Below, in pieces: positions 53,787-61,589 of a stretch of 64,000 nucleotides of DNA; positions within the stretch are counted from its first letter, which is position 1; each line of letters starts with the position of its first letter. The stretch spans positions 28,576-92,575 of the forward strand of contig CADAQM010000014.1 in NCBI GenBank assembly GCA_902790135.1, given 5' to 3'. The notes under the pieces are model-generated. The model made no database searches. It was given only the letters and a program-made list of their open reading frames with translations, and was not told the origin of the DNA. The position numbers were made by a program, and so were the translations under genes. The DNA is from an uncultured Coriobacteriaceae bacterium. GTDB lineage: Bacteria; Actinomycetota; Coriobacteriia; Coriobacteriales; Atopobiaceae.

Positions 53787-54311
53787 GTGGTGCAACGAGA
53801 GAGGCGCAGGCGGCAGAACGTCTGGTACCGATTTATCTCGCGATATAATGCAGTTGTGGTCGTTTGTCTCGTGGTGCTTGGGGTTCTGCACGCCTTTGTG
53901 CTCCACAATGTGCTGCTGGATCGGGTTGATGCGAGGGAGGCATTGACCCGCTCGAGGCAGATGGTCCGCCAAAACCTGAGAAGCTTCCTCGTGCAAACCC
54001 TGCTGTTCAACCTGCGCTGCACCCTTGCGGCAGCGCTGCTGATCTTTGTCGCCATGGTTCCGGCGGCTGTCGTCTATGCATCGGGTGGCCCGCGCGTCCT
54101 GCTGCTGTTCTTCGTTCTTTCTGGGGCGGCCGTCTCGTCCTTTGCGTCCTTCCTGCTCGACCCGTTTTTCGTGCTCAAGCTCACGCAACTCTATTACGGG
54201 TATTCGCGCGGAGAGACAGTGACGATTCCCGCGCGCGACAGAGGCACCATCCGCTTGCGGTGGCTACCGTTGTGGCGAGCGTGGCGGTGCTGGGCCTCGT
54301 TGCAACGGTGA
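53787..54311 (+). pseudogene. N-terminal membrane part of a frameshifted glycerophosphodiester phosphodiesterase
   Basis: From GTG 53787 (GAGGAGG 6 nt upstream) this frame encodes a basic start (QRERRRRQNVWYRF) and three membrane helices (AVVVVCLVVLGVLHAFVL, LAAALLIFVAMVPAAVVYA, VLLLFFVLSGAAVSSFASFLL) typical of the membrane domain of GDPD-family proteins. Near 54237 the reading frame loses family-like sequence, becoming Trp/Arg-rich. The sensible continuation is in the frame two bases on. A (CG)4 tract at 54230-54237 marks the likely slip. The full gene may be N-terminally shorter than homologues, because tRNA-Leu and repeats lie just upstream. Confidence 0.6.
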
Positions 54312-55093
54312 TGGATGTCTACTATGACCTGCTGTTTCCCTCTCAAGTGGAGACGCGGGTCATAGCTCACAGGGCCGGAGGTGCCGACGGCCCCGAGAAC
54401 ACCGTCCGAGGGGTCGAGATTGCCATTGCAGAAGGGGCTTACGGCAGCGAGACCGACATACAGCGCACCTCGGACGGCCACTATGTGATCAACCACGACG
54501 CGACGTTCGAGCGTCTGACCGGCAGCCCGCGAAAGCCAAGCGAGCTAACGCTTGCGCAGGTGAAGGAGCTTCGTCTCAAGGAGTCGGGTGAGCCGATTCC
54601 CACGCTTGAGGAGATGCTCGACGCGTCAAAGGGGAAAATCGTGCTCTTTGTCGAGCTGAAGGGGGAGACTGCCGATCGCCAGATGGCGGACGACGCGGTC
54701 CGCATGGTGCGCGAGCGGCAGATGACCGATGAGGTGGTGCTGATCTCGCTCAACTACGACCTCATCGACTATATCGAGAGTACGTACCCCGAGATGCAGA
54801 CAGGGTTTCTCGCTTGGCTGGCGTACGGAAACACGGCGTCGCTTCACTGCGACTACCTGGGGCTCGAGGCCGAGAGCGCCACGACGTCCGTGATCGAGTC
54901 GATTCACAACCAAGACAAGCTTGCCCTGGTGTGGACGCCGAACACGATCAGCGAGCAGGAGCATTTCTTCTGCAGCGAGGCTGACGCGATCATTACGGAC
55001 AACGTGGCGCAGGCAGCCGATGTCCGCACGCAGCTCAGCAAGAGATCGGACCTCGAGCGGCTCCTCGATGAGTTGCTGCAAGGTCCGGTCTAG
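54260..55093 (+). CDS. Glycerophosphodiester phosphodiesterase domain (C-terminal part of frameshifted gene)
   Basis: 277 residues if started at GTG 54260, which has no ribosome site; upstream the same frame continues openly to the (CG)4 tract. A membrane helix (VASVAVLGLVATVMDVYY) leads to an extracellular GDPD TIM barrel: HRAGG, PENT, SETDIQRTSDGHYVINHD (catalytic His, Glu-Asp pair) and LFVELKGE. It hydrolyses glycerophosphodiesters, possibly turning over glycerol-phosphate wall polymers. Probably one gene with the preceding entry, split by a dinucleotide indel; a functional GDPD could still result if the domain starts internally. Confidence 0.8.
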   Translation: MATVVASVAVLGLVATVMDVYYDLLFPSQVETRVIAHRAGGADGPENTVRGVEIAIAEGAYGSETDIQRTSDGHYVINHDATFERLTGSPRKPSELTLAQVKELRLKESGEPIPTLEEMLDASKGKIVLFVELKGETADRQMADDAVRMVRERQMTDEVVLISLNYDLIDYIESTYPEMQTGFLAWLAYGNTASLHCDYLGLEAESATTSVIESIHNQDKLALVWTPNTISEQEHFFCSEADAIITDNVAQAADVRTQLSKRSDLERLLDELLQGPV

Positions 55094-55113
55094 GCTGTAC
55101 GCGTCGAGAGGCG

Positions 55114-55479
55114 CTAGTGGCGGCAGGCGTCGTCGGGCGACATGTAGGGCACCTCACCCTGCAGGAACAGGGCAAGGACCTCGCCAGCCGTGAGGACCGT
55201 GCGGTCGACAAAGACGGTCACGCCCGCCTGGGTGAAGCGCATCAGGGGCGGCATGCCCATGCCAGCGGTGATGATGGCGTCGGCGTTGAGACCGAGCACG
55301 TGAGCGATGACGTTGCCGCAGCCACCCGCGCCATGCTCGACGTTCTTGACGGCCTCGACCGAGGTCACATTGCCCTGCTCGCCGAGCTCCACCACGGTGA
55401 GCCAAGGAGCGTGCCCAAAGTGGACGGAACGCGGGGCGTCGAGCAGCTGGTCGGTCTCGCAGGGGATGACAATGCGCAT
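55114..55479 (-). CDS. NifX/NifB-type iron-molybdenum cluster-binding family protein
   Basis: 121 residues matching the small dinitrogenase cofactor-binding fold (MRIVIPCETD, FGHAPWLTVVEL, GCGNVIAHVLGLNADAIITAGMG, VFVDRTVLTAGEVLALFLQG). In organisms without nitrogenase these proteins are thought to bind Fe-S or other metal clusters; the role here is unknown. AAAGGA precedes ATG 55479. The next minus-strand gene starts 292 nt upstream. Confidence 0.85.
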   Translation of the reverse strand: MRIVIPCETDQLLDAPRSVHFGHAPWLTVVELGEQGNVTSVEAVKNVEHGAGGCGNVIAHVLGLNADAIITAGMGMPPLMRFTQAGVTVFVDRTVLTAGEVLALFLQGEVPYMSPDDACRH

Positions 55480-55555
55480 GGGTTGTCCTTTCGGAGTCAG
55501 TCTACGAATGGCCCGCAATGCGAGCCGCTCGGCATGGTTCACTGTGCGGGGGAGG

Positions 55556-55771
55556 CTAGTTGTTGTCGCCCTCGAAGTCGCTCCAGCCGCTCTCGTCGTC
55601 AAAGAGGTCCCAGTCGTCGGGGCTCTTTTCGTGATTCTTGTAGCGAGCGCGGGTGCGGACCTCAAGCACGGCCGAGATGATGAAGAACAGCACGATACCG
55701 CCGCCTAGCAGCGACAAAACGCCTGTTCTTGTCTGAAAGAGCCATCCAAAGACTCCCACGATCCCGTCCAT
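55556..55771 (-). CDS. Small membrane protein with acidic tail
   Basis: 71 residues from ATG 55771 (AAGGAG upstream). One membrane helix (VLSLLGGGIVLFFIISAVLEV), followed by RTRARYKNHEKSPDD and a highly acidic C-terminus (DLFDDESGWSDFEGD). Divergent from serS, with which it shares a palindromic promoter region. Function unknown; conserved small proteins of this type occur in Coriobacteriia. Confidence 0.65.
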   Translation of the reverse strand: MDGIVGVFGWLFQTRTGVLSLLGGGIVLFFIISAVLEVRTRARYKNHEKSPDDWDLFDDESGWSDFEGDNN

Positions 55772-55794
55772 GTCTGTCTCCTTCGCGCGTTCTT

Positions 55795-55823
55795 TTGGTC
55801 GAGTGCTCGCACAAGTATATACT
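55795..55823 (+). promoter_or_regulatory. serS promoter with palindromic -10 region
   Basis: TTGGTC (55795-55800), 17-nt spacer, TATACT (55818-55823). The -10 lies in the perfect palindrome AAGTATATACTT, so the same element can serve the divergent small membrane protein gene on the minus strand, with TTACGT as a possible -35. Confidence 0.6.
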
Positions 55824-55866
55824 TGGTTGGTCTGTACGTAACCCCTGCTGGAAGGACGACACACGC

Positions 55867-57156
55867 ATGCTTGACATTAAGTTCGTACGCGAGAACCCCG
55901 ATATCGTGGACAAGTCCTGCGAATCTCGCCAGAATGCCCACTGGGATCGTGAGCGCTTCTTCCAGATTGACGAGCAGCGCCGCGCCACCATCGTCGAGGT
56001 TGAGGGCCTGCAGGCCACCCGCAACGCCGCATCCAAGAAGATCGGTCAGCTCATGCGCGAGGGCAAGCGCGACGAGGCCGAGGCGGCAAAGGCCGAGGTT
56101 GCCAAAAGCAAGGCGCGCATCGCCGAGCTGGAGACCCGCCGCAGCGAGCTCGACCAGGAGCTCTTTGATCTGGTGGCTGGCATTCCCAACATTCCTGACG
56201 AGAGCGTCCCGTATGGTGAGGACGACTCCGACAACCCTGAGGTCCGTCGCTGGGGCACCCCGCGCGAGTTTGACTTCGAGCCCAAGGCGCACTGGGACCT
56301 TGGCCCCGAGTTGGGCATCATTGACTTCGACCGCGGTGTCAAGATAGCTGGCGCCAAGTTCTACGTGCTGGGTGGCATGGGAGCCCGCCTCGAGCGCGCG
56401 CTCATCAGCTTCATGCTTGACATGCACACCAAGGCGGGTTTCAAGGAGTGGTGGCTGCCCGTCATCACTAACCAGCCGACCCTCTTTGGCACGGGCCAGC
56501 TGCCCAAGTTCGAGGAGGATCTCTACCACGTGAACCCCGACCTCTACCTCATCCCGACGGCCGAGGTCCAGCTCACCAACTTGCACCGCGACGAGACGCT
56601 CGACGTGGCCGACCTGCCGCTGTGGTACACCGCCTTCACTCCGTGCTTCCGCGAGGAGGCTGGCTCTGCCGGGCGCGACACCCGCGGCATCATTCGCGTG
56701 CATCAGTTCAGCAAGGTCGAGATGGTCAAGTTTGCCACGCCCGAGACCTCGATGGACGAGCTCGAAAGCATGACCGCGCAGGCACAGGAGGTGCTCAAGG
56801 CTCTTGACCTGCCGCATCGCGTGATCACGCTCTGCACCGGTGACATCGGCTTCTCCGCGCGCAAGACCTATGACGTTGAGGTGTGGCTGCCCAGCTACAA
56901 CGCCTACAAGGAGATCTCGAGCTGCTCCAACTGCTGGGACTTCCAGGCCCGTCGCGCCAACATCAAGTACAAGGACCCGGCAAACTTCAAGGGTTCGCGC
57001 TACGTGCACACGCTCAACGGCTCCGGCCTGGCTGTGGGCCGTACGATGGCGGCCATCATCGAGAACTACCAGAACGCCGACGGTACCATTACCGTGCCCA
57101 AGGCGCTGGTCCCATACATGGGTGGGGTGGAGACCATCACGGCGGACATGCAGTAG
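55867..57156 (+). CDS. serS: Seryl-tRNA synthetase
   Basis: 429 residues, class II synthetase. An N-terminal antiparallel coiled coil (residues 30-105) binds the long variable arm of tRNA-Ser. Motif 2 is FREEAGSAGRDTRG; motif 3 is GSGLAVGRTMAAIIENYQ. It charges the serine tRNAs, several of which lie in this window. GAAGGACG precedes ATG 55867 and a terminator follows at 57225. Confidence 0.97.
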   Translation: MLDIKFVRENPDIVDKSCESRQNAHWDRERFFQIDEQRRATIVEVEGLQATRNAASKKIGQLMREGKRDEAEAAKAEVAKSKARIAELETRRSELDQELFDLVAGIPNIPDESVPYGEDDSDNPEVRRWGTPREFDFEPKAHWDLGPELGIIDFDRGVKIAGAKFYVLGGMGARLERALISFMLDMHTKAGFKEWWLPVITNQPTLFGTGQLPKFEEDLYHVNPDLYLIPTAEVQLTNLHRDETLDVADLPLWYTAFTPCFREEAGSAGRDTRGIIRVHQFSKVEMVKFATPETSMDELESMTAQAQEVLKALDLPHRVITLCTGDIGFSARKTYDVEVWLPSYNAYKEISSCSNCWDFQARRANIKYKDPANFKGSRYVHTLNGSGLAVGRTMAAIIENYQNADGTITVPKALVPYMGGVETITADMQ

Positions 57157-57224
57157 TCACTGATAATAGACTGCGAGGTTGCCAGTCTGAGCAGCCAGAT
57201 AGACTGATATAAGTAACATTTTAA

Positions 57225-57252
57225 GGGCGGCCCTTGTGCCGCCCATTCTTTT
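57225..57252 (+). terminator. Terminator of serS
   Basis: Stem GGGCGGC (57225-57231) with GCCGCCC (57238-57244), loop CCTTGT, tail ATTCTTTT. Confidence 0.85.
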
Positions 57253-57262
57253 AGGGTATAAT
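57234..57262 (+). promoter_or_regulatory. Promoter of the following small gene
   Basis: TTGTGC (57234-57239), 17-nt spacer, consensus TATAAT (57257-57262). The -35 sits in the loop and descending arm of the serS terminator, so the two elements overlap. The downstream gene starts at 57296. Confidence 0.65.
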
Positions 57263-57295
57263 ACGAACAATTGTTCTGATTTTGGGGGTGATCAG

Positions 57296-57664
57296 ATGAC
57301 GCATGGCTATCGGGCAAGCGAGCGTCTGCTGCTGGTATCTGACGATGGACAGGAGCGGCGGCGGGTCACACTGATCGAGGGCGAGACGATTGCGCTGATG
57401 GAGCGCACCAGCGGGCCAGACACTGAGGTAGCGTATGGCGTTGAGGTGCATGCCCACAAGATGCTCTTTAAGGCACAGGAGTGCGCAAAGGCCCTCGGCG
57501 TGCACGCCGATGAGGCAGTCGAGAAGTTGGTGAGTCTGTTTGACGAGCGTGGTGAGGGGCTGTCGTTCGGTGATGTGATGGATCTGTTTGACCACAACGA
57601 CGCAAAGTATGCGTACATGGCTTGGACCGACGGCGGCGACATCGCGTTGAGGTGTAGCAAGTAA
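57296..57664 (+). CDS. Hypothetical acidic protein
   Basis: 122 residues, soluble and acidic. It contains GYRASERLLLVSDDGQERRRVTL, a possible helical pair (KAQECAKALGVHADEAVEKLVSLF) and an aromatic C-terminus (AYMAWTDGG). GGGGGTGATC precedes ATG 57296, and it has its own strong promoter. No family recognised. Confidence 0.6.
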   Translation: MTHGYRASERLLLVSDDGQERRRVTLIEGETIALMERTSGPDTEVAYGVEVHAHKMLFKAQECAKALGVHADEAVEKLVSLFDERGEGLSFGDVMDLFDHNDAKYAYMAWTDGGDIALRCSK

Positions 57665-57668
57665 GGGA

Positions 57669-57698
57669 GGAGCCCCAGGCTTTCGGGCCTGGGCTCCC
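57669..57698 (+). terminator. Hairpin after the hypothetical gene
   Basis: GGAGCCC with GGGCTCC and an inner AGGC/GCCT (one bulged C) form an 11-bp stem, 5 nt past the stop. No T-run follows. Confidence 0.55.
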
Positions 57699-57716
57699 TC
57701 GCGCTCTAGAGATATG

Positions 57717-57738
57717 AAAAGAGCCCCTGCAGGGGCTC
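57717..57738 (-). terminator. Terminator of tRNA-Arg(ACG)
   Basis: The palindrome GAGCCCC-TGCA-GGGGCTC (57721-57738), read on the minus strand, is followed by TTTT (57717-57720). Confidence 0.75.
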
Positions 57739-57749
57739 CGAGGATTTAG

Positions 57750-57826
57750 TGGTGCGGCGTACAGGATTCGAACCTGTGACGTCCTGATTCGTAGTCAGGC
57801 CCTCTATCCAGCTGAGGTAACGCCGC
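57750..57826 (-). tRNA. tRNA-Arg(ACG)
   Basis: 77 nt with encoded CCA. Acceptor GCGGCGT with ACGCCGC; anticodon loop CTACGAA (ACG complement at 57790-57792); T-loop TTCGAAT. Reads CGN arginine codons after inosine formation. Confidence 0.95.
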
Positions 57827-57950
57827 GTGCAAGAAGTAGAATGCCACGAATTATTTTGAGGGTTTGTGAAAATGCTGTTAGCTGAGGGCATAAACCCGAA
57901 GCCGGATGCGACAGCGGCCCGTCCCCCTGTCACATGGGCGTGCGGACATG

Positions 57951-57980
57951 AAAAAAGGCAGGTACGTCTTTGTGCCTGCC
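57951..57980 (-). terminator. Duplicate copy of the tRNA-Ser terminator
   Basis: Read on the minus strand: GGCAGGCAC/GTACCTGCC stem with one G-T pair (57957-57965 with 57972-57980), followed by six T. Same element as at 58126-58154. Confidence 0.7.
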
Positions 57981-58125
57981 CCTCATGATCTGGCGGAGAG
58001 CTGGGGATTCGCCGCCCCGCCCAAAGGCGGGGCTCTTGGGCCTCGGGCTGCGCCCTCGGCCCGGCACATGCCACTGGCATGTGCCGCCCACGGGTTCGAA
58101 TCCCCAGTGCGGGCGTGCGGGCATG

Positions 58126-58154
58126 AAAAAGGCAGGTACGTCTTTGTACCTGCC
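58126..58154 (-). terminator. Terminator of tRNA-Ser(GCT)
   Basis: 9-bp stem GGCAGGTAC/GTACCTGCC (58131-58139 with 58146-58154); on the minus strand it is followed by TTTTT (58126-58130). It lies 10 nt beyond the tRNA 3' end. Confidence 0.85.
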
Positions 58155-58164
58155 CCTCATGATC

Positions 58165-58254
58165 TGGCGGAGAGCTGGGGATTCGAACCCCAGATAGGAT
58201 CACTCCTATACTCGCTTAGCAGGCGAGCACCTTCGGCCTCTCGGTCAGCTCTCC
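58165..58254 (-). tRNA. tRNA-Ser(GCT)
   Basis: 90-nt class II tRNA with encoded CCA. Acceptor GGAGAGC with GCTCTCC; anticodon stem CTCGC/GCGAG, loop CTGCTAA with anticodon GCT (complement at 58218-58220); long variable arm; T-loop TTCGAAT. Confidence 0.95.
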
Positions 58255-58309
58255 ATTTGGTCGTGCTAACGAATCATACCCCAACATGGTCGTTAATCAC
58301 AACACAAAG

Positions 58310-59290
58310 TCATAGAAGAAAATTCGAGTCCACGACAATGTCGTTTTGCCGGTCACGAAGGGCCTTCCAGGAGAAGCGCTCGACAAGGTCTTGCGGTCTC
58401 AGGTCCTCTCCAATCTCGGCCAACCCAATCGCCTGTGCCAGCCTGCCCACGATGCGCTCGGGACGTACGCCCGCCTCGCGCAAGGCCCCCAGATCGAGGT
58501 CGCGATTGCGCTTGGAGAGGCGCCTCCCATCAGGTGCCACCACCAGCGGAACATGCGCATACGCAGGGATTTCTTTGCCTAGCAAACCCAGCAGGTACGT
58601 CTGTCGGGCAACGCTGCCCAAAAGGTCGCGTCCACGCACCACCTGATTGATGCCCATCAGTGCATCATCCACCACGACCGCGAGCTGGTAGGCAAAGACC
58701 CCGTCGCTACGTCTCACGAGAAAGTCACCGCAGTCGATGGCGAGGTTCTCCTCATGTTGCCCATACACAAGGTCTTCAAACGAGACTGATGCGTGCGGGT
58801 CGTCAGCCTCGGGCACTCTGAGCCTCATGGCGGGCTTGCGCTCCAAGCTCCTGCGCGCAACCTCTGCAGCGGAAAGGCCACGACACGTGCCTTGGTAGAC
58901 GTAGGTCCCGTCGGATGCATGAGGGGCGCTAGCGGCGTGAAGCTGCTGGCGGGTGCAGAAGCAGGGGTACACGAGTTCCTGCCGCTCGAGCTCAGCGAGC
59001 GCGTCACAGTAGATCTCGGAGCGTCTGCTCTGGTAGAAGGGCCCCTCGTCCCAGTCGAGACCCAACCATACAAGGTCATGCATAAGCATCTCGGTGTGCT
59101 CTGGTCGTTGTGCTCGCTGGTCGAGGTCCTCGATGCGCAAAACCATTTGACCGCCAGCCGATCGGGCGCCGAGCCACGCCATCAGACACGAGAAGACATT
59201 GCCCAAATGCATGCGTCCCGAGGGCGTGGGGGCGAAGCGACCCACAACCTGCGACCCAGCTCTGTCTCGAATCGTGTCCATGTGCACCAT
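58310..59290 (-). CDS. gluQ: Glutamyl-queuosine tRNA(Asp) synthetase
   Basis: 326 residues, a truncated GluRS paralogue lacking the anticodon-binding domain. The HIGH-like motif is in RFAPTPSGRMHLGN and KMSKS is RLSKRN; the zinc site has CFC and YQGTC cysteines. It attaches glutamate to queuosine in tRNA-Asp rather than charging tRNA-Glu. ATG 59290 has GGAGG 7 nt upstream. It lies next to tRNA-Ser(GCT) and divergent from arcC. Confidence 0.9.
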   Translation of the reverse strand: MVHMDTIRDRAGSQVVGRFAPTPSGRMHLGNVFSCLMAWLGARSAGGQMVLRIEDLDQRAQRPEHTEMLMHDLVWLGLDWDEGPFYQSRRSEIYCDALAELERQELVYPCFCTRQQLHAASAPHASDGTYVYQGTCRGLSAAEVARRSLERKPAMRLRVPEADDPHASVSFEDLVYGQHEENLAIDCGDFLVRRSDGVFAYQLAVVVDDALMGINQVVRGRDLLGSVARQTYLLGLLGKEIPAYAHVPLVVAPDGRRLSKRNRDLDLGALREAGVRPERIVGRLAQAIGLAEIGEDLRPQDLVERFSWKALRDRQNDIVVDSNFLL

Positions 59291-59346
59291 GGTAGGCCTC
59301 CGAAGCGGTTTATTGTGGTTGACGCACGATTTACTATGCTGGTAGC

Positions 59347-59374
59347 TATGCAATTCAATTAATAAAATTGCATA
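59347..59374. promoter_or_regulatory. Inverted repeat in the AT-rich gluQ-arcC intergenic region
   Basis: TATGCAATT (59347-59355) and AATTGCATA (59366-59374) are perfect inverted arms with a 10-nt AT-rich spacer. Given arcC downstream and the similar TGCAT-containing dyad before argG, an ArgR- or CRP/FNR-type operator is plausible; no factor can be assigned. Confidence 0.5.
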
Positions 59375-59542
59375 AATATCCGCAGGATTACACTCAACCA
59401 AACTAAACTACCTTTGGAAACGAAAAATATACCGCTTGCAGAATCCAATATCCTAAGATTTTCATTAGTCATAGCATAAAAGATGCGAGACTATCCGCCT
59501 TCGACATAGAGCAACCAGCAGCGCACAGAATGGAGAGAGATT

Positions 59543-60505
59543 ATGGCCAAGTTCGAGTCCCCCGATCGCGTCGTTATCGCACTGGGCGGCAACGCCCTTG
59601 GTGACACCCCCGAGGAGCAGATCAAGCGCGTCCGTGACGCAGCCCCCACCCTGCTCAAGGTCATCGAGATGGGCAATGAGATCATCATCACCCACGGCAA
59701 TGGCCCCCAGGTCGGCATGATCCAGAACGCCTTCGCCACCGCTAACAGCGTTGACCCCAAGTACCCCAAGATTGACCTGCCCGAGTGTGGCGCCATGAGC
59801 CAGGGCTACATCGGCTACCACCTGCAGCAGGCCATCGGCGTTGCCATGCACAAGGCCTACAAGCGCTGGCACGTCGCCACCGTCGTCACCCAGATCGAGG
59901 TTGACCCCGACGATCCCGCGTTCCTCAACCCCACCAAGCCCATCGGCGTCTTCATGACCGAGGAGCAGGCCGCTTCCGAGAAGGCCGAGCATCCCGACTG
60001 GACGCTCGTCGAGGACTCCGGCCGTGGCTATCGCCGTGTCGTCGCCAGCCCCATTCCTCGCAAGATCGTCGAGGCTGACTCCATCATCAACCTGCTCGAC
60101 GACGAGTTCATCGTCATCGCCTGCGGTGGCGGCGGCGTGCCCGTCGTGCGCGACTACAACGACAAGGGCGCCTACAAGGGCGTCGCGGCCGTTATCGACA
60201 AGGACATGGCCGGCGAGCTGCTCGCCGAGGACTGCCGCGCTGACATGCTGGTGCTGCTGACCGCCGTCGATCACGTTGCCATCAACTTCGGCAAGCCCGA
60301 CCAGGAGGACCTCACCGACATCACCGCTGAGCAGGCCCGTGAGTATGCCGATGCCGGCCAGTTCGGCAAGGGCTCCATGGAGCCGAAGGTGCGCGCCGCC
60401 ATCAAGTTCGTCGAGAGTCGCCCGGGCCGTACCTGCATCATCGGCAGCCTCGAGAAGGCCGCCGAGGCCATTGCCGGCCTCTCTGGCACCCGCATCCACA
60501 TGTAA
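59543..60505 (+). CDS. arcC: Carbamate kinase
   Basis: 320 residues. VVIALGGNALGDTPEEQ, ITHGNGPQVGMI and the C-terminal IIGSLEKAAEAIAG are characteristic. It converts carbamoyl phosphate plus ADP to ATP, bicarbonate and ammonia, the energy-yielding last step of the arginine deiminase pathway. AGCAACC...GGAGAGAG upstream supplies the ribosome site. arcA and arcB are not adjacent, so it is transcribed apart from them. Confidence 0.95.
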   Translation: MAKFESPDRVVIALGGNALGDTPEEQIKRVRDAAPTLLKVIEMGNEIIITHGNGPQVGMIQNAFATANSVDPKYPKIDLPECGAMSQGYIGYHLQQAIGVAMHKAYKRWHVATVVTQIEVDPDDPAFLNPTKPIGVFMTEEQAASEKAEHPDWTLVEDSGRGYRRVVASPIPRKIVEADSIINLLDDEFIVIACGGGGVPVVRDYNDKGAYKGVAAVIDKDMAGELLAEDCRADMLVLLTAVDHVAINFGKPDQEDLTDITAEQAREYADAGQFGKGSMEPKVRAAIKFVESRPGRTCIIGSLEKAAEAIAGLSGTRIHM

Positions 60506-60530
60506 TACTGAGGCCATACTCCTCTCTTTG

Positions 60531-60563
60531 AATGGGGCCGCAGCCACGTGCTGCGGCCCCATT
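60531..60563 (+). terminator. Terminator of arcC
   Basis: Perfect 13-bp stem AATGGGGCCGCAG (60531-60543) with 60551-60563, 7-nt loop, followed by CTTGTC. It starts 25 nt after the arcC stop. Confidence 0.8.
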
Positions 60564-60672
60564 CTTGTCACATGGCATACCAACTCATGAGGAGCAAGTG
60601 CATCACCTTCTGGGATTTGCCCGGGGGCGGTCGGGGGAGTAACCTATCCCTCACGCGAGAACGGGGGTGCCT

Positions 60673-61326
60673 ATGGGGCGTGACGCGATAACGGACATGG
60701 AAGGCTTCGAGCTGGGCGAGCCGGCGCTGGTGTGTCGCTGGCGGCTGGCCAACAGGCGCCTTCCCCTCGAGAACCGTCACATGCGAGCGCTGCTTGCGCG
60801 TACCGTGAACGGTGCTCCGGTCTCCACCGAGCTCGTGGCCTGGGCAAAGCAGCACATCGAGTGGACCCTTGAGCAGGGTGCCGCCGAGCACCCAAACGGC
60901 GTGCTCATGCTCATCGTGGACAAGCAGGGGCGGGCCGCCATGACGGTCGGGCCGTTTGCGCCGCTTGGGGACGTGTCGATTATGTCGCTCACGCATCGCG
61001 CGGAGCGTGCGGCCACGGAGGCCAACCGGACAGGCGTGGCGCCCGAGACGCTCTGGGTGATCAGCGGAGAAAGCCTGCTGTGGGACCCCATCTGCCGCAC
61101 TGGTCTTTCTGGTGCGGCCTCGCTGGTCTCGCAGCTTGCGCAGACGCTGGGTATGGACGTGCGCATACGGGACGGCCTGGTGGAGGCGGTGGCCAATAAG
61201 GCGATTGACTACTCCGAGGCCTTTCTGGTGTCTGACGAGCACGGCGTCGTGCCTGCAATAGATGCCACGGGGTCGTTTGGCAGACGCATGTCCCGGGGCT
61301 ATCAGAGGCTTCTCGAACGTCGCTAG
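60673..61326 (+). CDS. Class IV aminotransferase-like protein lacking catalytic lysine
   Basis: 217 residues, shorter than class IV PLP enzymes (280-340). The C-terminal half has their layout: a GLSG hinge, LAQTLGMDVRIRDGLVEAV, then DYSEAFLVSDEHGVVPAIDATG, and the terminal basic helix. In the N-terminal half the region that should carry the Schiff-base lysine (before ERAATEANRTG) has none, so classical transamination is unlikely. It may be a degenerate paralogue or bind another ligand. ATG 60673 preferred over in-frame GTG 60667. Confidence 0.55.
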   Translation: MGRDAITDMEGFELGEPALVCRWRLANRRLPLENRHMRALLARTVNGAPVSTELVAWAKQHIEWTLEQGAAEHPNGVLMLIVDKQGRAAMTVGPFAPLGDVSIMSLTHRAERAATEANRTGVAPETLWVISGESLLWDPICRTGLSGAASLVSQLAQTLGMDVRIRDGLVEAVANKAIDYSEAFLVSDEHGVVPAIDATGSFGRRMSRGYQRLLERR

Positions 61327-61409
61327 CCATGGAGAGAGTTTCCACAGCAGGAGCCATATGCCCCATGTGGTAATTCCTACTCAGATTGAGGTATTCATAC
61401 GCCCGAATA

Positions 61410-61442
61410 ATTCGTGCGAATGTATCTCATTTGGGCGATAAT
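61410..61442 (+). promoter_or_regulatory. Candidate promoter/operator upstream of the pyruvate oxidoreductase gene
   Basis: The near-perfect dyad ATTCG-TG-CGAAT (61410-61421) lies 15 nt upstream of GATAAT (61437-61442), a plausible -10. About 150 nt of leader follow to the start codon. Confidence 0.35.
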
Positions 61443-61589
61443 GGAGTGTGTATGCGCTATCACTAATAGTGGCCAATCGTGCGTCCCGCGCACGTTTCGG
61501 CCGGGGCGGTAAGGAGAGGGACCGCCCCGCATAGACGCAAGGGGAAGTACTGGGCTCATCCGCCCAGAAGTATCTGATAAGGAGAGGAT

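Larger units (their letters stand above)
57936..58185. repeat. 75-nt duplication of the tRNA-Ser 3' end and its terminator
   Basis: Copies 57936-58011 and 58111-58185 differ by one A-run indel and two substitutions. The right copy includes the genuine 3' end of tRNA-Ser(GCT) plus terminator; the left copy carries only the last 21 nt of the tRNA (T-loop to CCA) plus terminator. Between them lies a 99-nt insert with two hairpins (CCCCGCC/GGCGGGG and GGCACATGCC/GGCATGTGCC) and another T-arm-like piece. Confidence 0.8.

Noticed and set aside
57906..58646. 246-codon frame across the tRNA-Ser region
   Set aside because: Runs through a duplicated tRNA end, a terminator, a complete tRNA on the other strand and part of gluQ; clearly non-coding.
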